Part shown: positions 58,643-64,000 of the stretch, in pieces
Position numbering within the stretch: the first letter of the stretch is position 1
Layout: the number at the start of each line of letters is the position of its first letter
Position numbers and translations under genes: made by a program
Assembly (NCBI RefSeq): GCF_002042885.1
Contig: NZ_MVFY01000008.1
Coordinates: 62,001 to 126,000, forward strand
DNA from: Citrobacter portucalensis
GTDB taxonomy: Bacteria > Pseudomonadota > Gammaproteobacteria > Enterobacterales > Enterobacteriaceae
Direction of reading: 5' to 3'
DNA: 64,000 bases
Notes under the pieces: model-generated
Told to the model about the DNA's origin: nothing
The model's database searches: none
The model's input: only the letters and a program-made list of their open reading frames with translations

Positions 58643-58729
58643 CTTCCCCCTCTCGTTTTCAGATAATGACTTCATCCCCACTTCACAGTGAACTGATAGC
58701 ATGTTGTTTTTCCACACGAAGCGATCATC

Positions 58730-59254
58730 ATGCCCACTATCGTTACCCACGCGGCCGTTCCGCTCTGTTTAGGGTTAGGTCTCGGACTTAAAGTCATCCC
58801 CCCACGATTACTGTTTGCTGGCGTCGTTCTGGCCATGCTGCCAGATGCCGACGTGTTGTCATTTAAGTTCGGCGTCGCCTACGGCAATGTGTTTGGCCAC
58901 CGGGGATTTACCCACTCACTGCTGTTCGCCTTCGTGGTACCGCTGCTCTGCGTCTTGATTGGCCGACGATGGTTTAAGGCGGGATTGATTCGCTGCTGGC
59001 TATTCCTGACGGTTTCACTGCTGTCGCACAGTCTGCTGGATTCTGTCACCACCGGCGGTAAAGGCGTCGGCTGGCTGTGGCCGTGGTCGGATGAGCGCTT
59101 CTTCGCGCCGTGGCAGGTGATTAAAGTCGCCCCGTTTGCGTTATCACGCTACGCCACGCCGTACGGGCACCAGGTGATCATGTCGGAGTTAATGTGGGTA
59201 TGGCTGCCGGGAATCGTAATGATGGGTGTGCTGTGGTGGTATCGGAAACATTAA
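58730..59254 (+). CDS. ybcI: YbcI, DUF457-type inner-membrane metal-dependent hydrolase family
   Basis: 174 residues with four or five hydrophobic segments. The family metal motifs appear as THAAVPLCLGLGLGL near the start, LPDADVL, HRGFTHSLLFA and SHSLLDSVTTGGKG. Members are membrane proteins such as YdjM; the substrate is unknown. E. coli YbcI is 173 residues and lies at the same place. Confidence 0.92.
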   Translation: MPTIVTHAAVPLCLGLGLGLKVIPPRLLFAGVVLAMLPDADVLSFKFGVAYGNVFGHRGFTHSLLFAFVVPLLCVLIGRRWFKAGLIRCWLFLTVSLLSHSLLDSVTTGGKGVGWLWPWSDERFFAPWQVIKVAPFALSRYATPYGHQVIMSELMWVWLPGIVMMGVLWWYRKH

Positions 59255-59257
59255 TCT

Positions 59258-59325
59258 GCCGGATGCGACGCGATGCGTCTTATCCGGCCTATACGGCCCG
59301 GTAAGCGTAAGCGCCACCGGGCATT
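59258..59325. repeat. REP/BIME unit between ybcI and cysS
   Basis: A first palindrome GCCGGATGCG...TATCCGGC (59258-59288) is followed by GCCCGGTAAGCGTAAGCGCC and ACCGGGC (59296-59322), the two inverted REP types of a BIME, between convergent genes. It may also stabilise the 3' ends of both transcripts. Confidence 0.88.
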
Positions 59326-59331
59326 ACAGAG

Positions 59332-60717
59332 TTACTTACGACGCCAGGTGGTACCCTGCGGGCCGTCTTCCAGCACGATGCCCATCTCGTTGAGACGGTC
59401 ACGCGCGGCGTCAGCTGCCGCCCAGTCTTTCGCCTTACGGGCATCCAGACGCTGTTGGATTAGCGCTTCAATTTCAGCAACTTCACCGTCATCCGCCTGC
59501 GCACCGCTTTGCAGGAACGCTTCTGGATCCTGTTCCAGCAGGCCCAGTACGCTGGAAAGCTTACGCAGATGCGCAGCCATGCCGTTAGCCGCCGCCATAT
59601 CTTCACCCTTCAGACGGTTAACCTCACGTGCCATATCAAACAGCACGGAGTAGGCTTCCGGGGTGTTGAAGTCATCGTCCATCGCTTCAATAAAGCGCGC
59701 TTCAAAGGCTTCGCCACCGGCTGGAGCAACGGATTTGTCGGTGCCACGCAGCGCGGTGTACAGACGTTCCAGCGCAGAACGCGCCTGCTTGAGGTTCTCT
59801 TCGCTGTAGTTTAACTGGCTACGGTAATGACCGGACATCAGGAAGTAACGGATGGTTTCGGCGTCGTAGTATTTCAGCACGTCGCGCACGGTAAAGAAGT
59901 TGCCCAGCGATTTGGACATTTTCTCACGGTCAACCATCACCATCCCGGAATGCATCCAGTAATTAACGTACTCACCGTCATGCGCACAGGTGGACTGAGC
60001 GATTTCGTTTTCATGGTGCGGGAACATCAGGTCCGAACCGCCGCCGTGAATATCGAAATGGTTGCCCAGCTGTTTGCAGTTCATCGCCGAACATTCGATG
60101 TGCCAGCCCGGACGGCCCGCGCCCCACGGAGACGGCCAGCTCGGCTCGCCTTCTTTGGACATTTTCCACAGCACGAAGTCCATCGGGTTGCGTTTCACAT
60201 CAACCACGTCAACGCGTGCGCCTGCCTGCAGCTGATCCAGATCCTGGCGCGACAGCTGGCCGTAGTTCGGGTCAGTCGGCACGTCGAACATCACGTCGCC
60301 GTTATCAGCAACGTAAGCGTGACCTTTGGCAATCAGCTGTTCAGTGATTTCGATAATTTCAGCGATATGGTGCGTAGCACGCGGCTCCAGATCCGGGCGC
60401 AGAATATTCAGCGCATCGAAATCGCTGTGCATTTCCGCGATCATTCTGTCGACCAACGCCACAAAGCTTTCGCCGTTTTCATTCGCGCGCTTGATGATTT
60501 TGTCATCGATATCGGTAATGTTGCGCACATACTTCAGCTTATAGCCGAGGAAGCGCAGATAACGCGCAACGACGTCGAAAGAAACGAAGGTACGTCCGTG
60601 GCCAATATGACAGAGATCGTAAACGGTAATACCACACACGTACATGCCGACTTCCCCGGCATGAATAGGTTTGAATTCCTCTTTTTGGCGCGTCAGTGTA
60701 TTAAAGATTTTTAACAT
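59332..60717 (-). CDS. cysS: CysS, cysteinyl-tRNA synthetase
   Basis: 461 residues from [15 protein letters not shown], the E. coli length; the reading 17 residues longer is not conserved. Class I synthetase: [20 protein letters not shown] (HIGH and zinc Cys), [13 protein letters not shown] with further zinc ligands, and [12 protein letters not shown] (KMSKS). C-terminal anticodon-binding helices end the chain. It charges tRNA-Cys in the cytoplasm. It is divergent from ppiB. Confidence 0.97.
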   Translation of the reverse strand: MLKIFNTLTRQKEEFKPIHAGEVGMYVCGITVYDLCHIGHGRTFVSFDVVARYLRFLGYKLKYVRNITDIDDKIIKRANENGESFVALVDRMIAEMHSDFDALNILRPDLEPRATHHIAEIIEITEQLIAKGHAYVADNGDVMFDVPTDPNYGQLSRQDLDQLQAGARVDVVDVKRNPMDFVLWKMSKEGEPSWPSPWGAGRPGWHIECSAMNCKQLGNHFDIHGGGSDLMFPHHENEIAQSTCAHDGEYVNYWMHSGMVMVDREKMSKSLGNFFTVRDVLKYYDAETIRYFLMSGHYRSQLNYSEENLKQARSALERLYTALRGTDKSVAPAGGEAFEARFIEAMDDDFNTPEAYSVLFDMAREVNRLKGEDMAAANGMAAHLRKLSSVLGLLEQDPEAFLQSGAQADDGEVAEIEALIQQRLDARKAKDWAAADAARDRLNEMGIVLEDGPQGTTWRRK

Positions 60718-60890
60718 CGAAGATTCCGTGTAGACGTGTGTGGATAGTAAAGTCTGTATAATACCCATAATTTAGACCGGAAGCAGCACACTTTGCGAGG
60801 TGATCGCAGCTTGCGGTTATGCTATAACACACCCCTAACTCTGACCCTTGACGGGGTCGAAGCACCAATCTATCGGAACAGGATGCAAAA
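60718..60890. promoter_or_regulatory. cysS-ppiB divergent promoter region
   Basis: 173 bp. A plus-strand TATAAT (60757-60762) and a TATAAC (60823-60828) are candidate -10 hexamers for ppiB; neither has a strong -35. The cysS promoter must lie here as well. Confidence 0.45.
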
Positions 60891-61385
60891 ATGGTTACTT
60901 TCCACACTAATCACGGCGATATCGTAATCAAAACGTTTGATGATAAAGCGCCTGAAACAGTTAAAAACTTCCTGGACTACTGCCGCGAAGGTTTTTACAA
61001 CAACACCATTTTCCACCGTGTTATTAACGGTTTCATGATCCAGGGCGGCGGTTTCGAGCCAGGCATGAAGCAAAAAGCCACGAAAGAAGCGATCAAAAAC
61101 GAAGCGAACAACGGTCTGAAAAATACCCGTGGTACGCTGGCGATGGCGCGTACTCAGGCTCCGCACTCCGCAACCGCACAGTTCTTCATCAACGTTGCAG
61201 ACAACGACTTCCTGAACTTCTCCGGCGAAAGCATGCAGGGTTGGGGTTACTGCGTGTTCGCTGAAGTTGTTGAAGGCATGGACGTGGTTGATAAAATCAA
61301 AGGCGTTTCCACTGGTCGCAGCGGTATGCATCAGGATGTGCCAAAAGAAGACGTTATCATCGAAAACGTGACCGTCAGCGAGTAA
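60891..61385 (+). CDS. ppiB: PpiB, cytoplasmic cyclophilin (peptidyl-prolyl isomerase B)
   Basis: 164 residues, no signal peptide. Cyclophilin signature [20 protein letters not shown] with the catalytic Arg, then [20 protein letters not shown] and [16 protein letters not shown]. It speeds proline isomerisation during folding. lpxH begins 3 bp after its stop. Confidence 0.97.
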   Translation: MVTFHTNHGDIVIKTFDDKAPETVKNFLDYCREGFYNNTIFHRVINGFMIQGGGFEPGMKQKATKEAIKNEANNGLKNTRGTLAMARTQAPHSATAQFFINVADNDFLNFSGESMQGWGYCVFAEVVEGMDVVDKIKGVSTGRSGMHQDVPKEDVIIENVTVSE

Positions 61386-61387
61386 TC

Positions 61388-62110
61388 GTGGCGACACTGT
61401 TTATTGCAGATCTTCACCTCTGCACAGAAGAACCGGCGATCACCGCCGGTTTTCTGCGTTTTTTAGCCGGTGATGCGCGAAAGGCCGATGCGCTATACAT
61501 TCTTGGCGACCTGTTTGAAGCCTGGATTGGCGACGACGATCCTAATCCGCTGCATCGTGAAATGGCCGCGGCGATAAAATCACTGACTGATTCCGGCGTT
61601 CCCTGCTTTTTTATTCACGGTAACCGTGATTTTCTGCTCGGTAAACGTTTTGCCCGTGCGAGCGGCATGACCTTGCTTCCCGAAGAAAAAGTGCTCGACC
61701 TGTATGGCCGCAAGGTGCTGATCATGCATGGCGACACCTTATGCACCGACGACGCAGGCTATCAGGCATTTCGCGCCAAAGTGCATCAACCCTGGTTACA
61801 GAAGCTGTTCCTCGCTCTGCCGCTGTTCGTTCGCCAGCGAATCGCTGCGAAAATGCGTGCCAACAGCAAAGCAGCCAACCACACCAAATCGCTGGAAATC
61901 ATGGATGTGAATCAGCAGGCCGTGATTAGCGAGATGGAAAAACATCAGGTTCAGTGGTTAATTCACGGCCATACCCACCGCCCTGCCGTCCACGAGCTTA
62001 CGGCCAATGAGCAACCCGCTTTCCGCGTGGTTTTAGGCGCATGGCACACCGAAGGTTCGATGATCAAAGTCACCCCTGACGACGTTGAACTGATCGCCTT
62101 TCCGTTTTAA
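61388..62110 (+). CDS. lpxH: LpxH, UDP-2,3-diacylglucosamine pyrophosphatase
   Basis: 240 residues starting at GTG 61388. Calcineurin-type metallophosphatase motifs: [10 protein letters not shown] (DxH), [20 protein letters not shown] and HGHTHRP. It hydrolyses UDP-diacylglucosamine to lipid X in lipid A synthesis, peripheral to the inner membrane. Cotranscribed with ppiB. Confidence 0.97.
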   Translation: MATLFIADLHLCTEEPAITAGFLRFLAGDARKADALYILGDLFEAWIGDDDPNPLHREMAAAIKSLTDSGVPCFFIHGNRDFLLGKRFARASGMTLLPEEKVLDLYGRKVLIMHGDTLCTDDAGYQAFRAKVHQPWLQKLFLALPLFVRQRIAAKMRANSKAANHTKSLEIMDVNQQAVISEMEKHQVQWLIHGHTHRPAVHELTANEQPAFRVVLGAWHTEGSMIKVTPDDVELIAFPF

Positions 62111-62142
62111 TTCTGCAGATACCCAGTTCCTCTTTACACAAA

Positions 62143-62253
62143 ACTATTCGAGTTGCATCGAGGCGGCAAATCTGTGAGTCCCCTGGAGCTTACAAAAGTA
62201 AGTGACTGGGGTGAGCAGATGCAGCCAACAAAGAGGCAGCTTGAAGAGTGAAG
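62143..62253. repeat. Palindromic enterobacterial intergenic repeat upstream of purE
   Basis: About 110 bp with long inverted symmetry. The outer arms (ACTATTCGAGTTGCATCGAG and the complement of GGCAGCTTGAAGAGT) and the centre (GTCCCCTGGAGCTTAC / GTAAGTGACTGGGG) pair around an AAAA. It matches the ~110-130-bp dispersed repeat that I recall from Citrobacter, Klebsiella and Enterobacter intergenic regions. It sits between lpxH and the purE operator. Confidence 0.65.
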
Positions 62254-62263
62254 CGCAAAGCGC

Positions 62264-62279
62264 GCAATCGTTTTCCTTG
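62264..62279. promoter_or_regulatory. PurR operator of purEK
   Basis: GCGCAATCGTTTTCCT fits the PurR consensus (ACGCAANCGNTTNCNT form) with the central CG and agrees with the E. coli purE operator sequence apart from two bases by memory. It is 70 bp before purE and near a TATTCT -10 (62295-62300). Confidence 0.85.
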
Positions 62280-62349
62280 GCGGTGAAATTATGCTATTCT
62301 CTGTGGCCTCAAAAGTCGAGTGTAGTGCACCACAGGAGTTTTCAGACGC

Positions 62350-62859
62350 ATGTCTTCCCGCAATAATCCGGCGCGTGTCGCCATCGTGATGGGGTCCAAA
62401 AGCGACTGGGCTACCATGCAGTTCGCCGCCGAAATCTTCGAAATCCTGGACGTTCCGCATCATGTTGAAGTCGTCTCCGCCCACCGCACCCCAGACAAAC
62501 TGTTTAGCTTCGCCGAAAGCGCTGAAGAGAACGGTTATCAGGTGATTATTGCCGGGGCCGGTGGCGCAGCGCATTTGCCTGGCATGATTGCGGCGAAAAC
62601 GCTGGTGCCTGTCCTCGGTGTTCCGGTGCAAAGCGCAGCGCTGAGCGGCGTAGATAGCCTCTACTCTATCGTTCAAATGCCGCGCGGTATTCCGGTCGGC
62701 ACGCTGGCTATCGGCAAAGCGGGCGCGGCAAATGCGGCCCTGCTGGCAGCACAAATTCTGGCTACACACGATAAAGAACTGCATCAGCGTCTGCATGACT
62801 GGCGCAAAGCGCAAACCGATGAGGTGCTGGAGAACCCGGACCCGCGAGGTGTCGCATGA
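62350..62859 (+). CDS. purE: PurE, N5-carboxyaminoimidazole ribonucleotide mutase
   Basis: 169 residues, E. coli length. [32 protein letters not shown] (catalytic His region) and [20 protein letters not shown] are the class I PurE motifs. It converts N5-CAIR to CAIR in purine synthesis. It overlaps purK by 4 bp. Confidence 0.97.
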   Translation: MSSRNNPARVAIVMGSKSDWATMQFAAEIFEILDVPHHVEVVSAHRTPDKLFSFAESAEENGYQVIIAGAGGAAHLPGMIAAKTLVPVLGVPVQSAALSGVDSLYSIVQMPRGIPVGTLAIGKAGAANAALLAAQILATHDKELHQRLHDWRKAQTDEVLENPDPRGVA

Positions 62860-63923
62860 AGCAGGTCTGCGTACTTGGCAACGGACAGCTAGGGCGCATG
62901 CTGCGCCAGGCCGGTGAGCCACTGGGCATAGCGGTCTGGCCCGTCGGGCTGGACGCTGAACCGGCTGCGGTCCCTTTTCAGCAAAGCGTGATCACCGCTG
63001 AGATTGAGCGCTGGCCGGAAACGGCACTCACCCGCGAACTGGCACGCCACCCGGCGTTTGTTAACCGCGACGTCTTCCCGATTATTGCCGACCGTCTGAC
63101 GCAAAAGCAGCTTTTTGACAAGCTCGGTCTGGCGACCGCGCCTTGGCAGCTGCTGGCAGATAAAAGCGAATGGTCTGCGATATTCGACAAACTTGGCGAG
63201 CTGGCGATCGTGAAACGTCGCGTCGGCGGCTACGACGGACGTGGACAGTGGCGCTTGCGCGCAAATGAAACTGAGCAACTGCCGGACGACTGCTACGGCG
63301 AGTGCATCGTCGAGCGGGGAATCAGCTTCTCCGGTGAAGTCTCACTGGTTGGCGCTCGTGCGCACGACGGCAGCACCGTTTTCTATCCGCTGACCCATAA
63401 CCTCCATCAGGACGGCATTCTGCGCACCAGCGTGGTATTCCCGCAGGCTAACGCCAGACAGCAGGAACAGGCTGAAGCAATGCTCTCTGCCATCATGCAG
63501 GAGCTGGGCTATGTCGGCGTGATGGCGATGGAGTGTTTCATCACCCCGGAAGGTCTGCTGATTAACGAACTGGCTCCGCGCGTGCACAACAGTGGCCACT
63601 GGACGCAAAACGGCGCCAGCATCAGCCAGTTTGAGTTGCATCTACGTGCCATTACCAACCTGCCATTACCGACGCCGGTGGTGAACCACCCTTCGGTGAT
63701 GGTAAACCTGATTGGTAGCGACCTGAACTACGACTGGCTGAAGCTGCCGCTGGTGCATCTGCACTGGTATGACAAAGAGGTGCGTGAAGGGCGTAAGGTG
63801 GGTCATCTGAACCTGAGCGACAGCGATACCGCGCGCCTTAGCGCAACGCTGGAAGCGCTTATCCCCCTGCTGCCGCCGGAATATGCCAGCGGTATTATCT
63901 GGGCGCAGTCAAAGCTGAAATAA
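62856..63923 (+). CDS. purK: PurK, N5-carboxyaminoimidazole ribonucleotide synthase
   Basis: 355 residues, ATP-grasp fold. [20 protein letters not shown] at the start, [13 protein letters not shown] glycine-rich loop, and [26 protein letters not shown] metal/ATP-binding region. It makes N5-CAIR from AIR, ATP and bicarbonate, feeding PurE. Translationally coupled to purE through the overlapping ATGA. Confidence 0.97.
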   Translation: MKQVCVLGNGQLGRMLRQAGEPLGIAVWPVGLDAEPAAVPFQQSVITAEIERWPETALTRELARHPAFVNRDVFPIIADRLTQKQLFDKLGLATAPWQLLADKSEWSAIFDKLGELAIVKRRVGGYDGRGQWRLRANETEQLPDDCYGECIVERGISFSGEVSLVGARAHDGSTVFYPLTHNLHQDGILRTSVVFPQANARQQEQAEAMLSAIMQELGYVGVMAMECFITPEGLLINELAPRVHNSGHWTQNGASISQFELHLRAITNLPLPTPVVNHPSVMVNLIGSDLNYDWLKLPLVHLHWYDKEVREGRKVGHLNLSDSDTARLSATLEALIPLLPPEYASGIIWAQSKLK

Positions 63924-63932
63924 GCCAATAAT

Positions 63933-63962
63933 GCCGGGGAGTTGATTTTATCCTTCCCCGGC
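63933..63962 (+). terminator. Possible terminator hairpin after purK
   Basis: GCCGGGGA (63933-63940) pairs with TCCCCGGC (63955-63962), loop 14 nt, 9 bp after the stop. No T tract follows, so it may be Rho-aided or only a stabilising hairpin. The remaining bases to 64000 show nothing clear. Confidence 0.5.
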
Positions 63963-64000
63963 CCCTCCTCTGGCGCGTAAAATCCCCTCCATTGCTGTTT

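Overview
The window reads as the chromosome of an enterobacterium, most likely Citrobacter. The right end (folD, ybcJ, ybcI, cysS, ppiB, lpxH, purE, purK) has E. coli/Salmonella gene order. The type 1 fimbrial cluster carries the Salmonella-style regulators fimZ, fimY and fimW beside tRNA-Arg(UCU), while the rcl, cus and tor systems are E. coli-like. The genus is inferred from this mixture; no marker in the window proves it.

Left part (1-14.1 kb): the tail of a J-domain-like gene, a LuxR-type regulator, and a 3112-residue autotransporter adhesin. Facing the adhesin is a three-gene block encoding a PilZ protein, a LuxR-type regulator and a stand-alone EAL protein. Its order and sequence resemble the Klebsiella type 3 fimbria regulators mrkH-mrkI-mrkJ, but no mrk structural gene is present in the window. 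This suggests a cyclic-di-GMP circuit attached to a giant autotransporter, and I rate it the most interesting part of the window.

Stress and metal part (14.1-28.4 kb): rclC, rclB, rclA and divergent rclR (hypochlorous-acid response); then the copper/silver efflux system cusCFBA with divergent cusRS, a recognisable CusR box between them, and a SilE/PcoE-like metal-binding protein downstream with its own candidate box. A small exported His-linker protein and a metallo-beta-lactamase-fold hydrolase follow.

Anaerobic respiration part (28.4-42.0 kb): two complete TMAO/S-oxide reductase systems lie almost side by side. torYZ and torCAD are separated by a UspF-like stress protein, and torR, torT and torS follow. 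Four TorR boxes lie between torC and torR.

Mobile part (42.08-47.61 kb): a decayed prophage sits in the 3' end of tRNA-Arg(UCU), flanked by a 31-bp direct repeat. It keeps an N-terminally truncated DLP12-type integrase, a frameshifted and truncated baseplate J gene, some tail genes, an AT-rich acyltransferase (likely surface-polysaccharide modification), and the C-terminal scrap of a second, different integrase.

Right part (47.6-64.0 kb): tRNA-Arg, fimW, fimY and fimZ, the fimAICDHF operon in the opposite direction, then housekeeping genes for one-carbon metabolism, cysteinyl-tRNA synthesis, proline isomerisation, lipid A synthesis and purine synthesis with a PurR operator.
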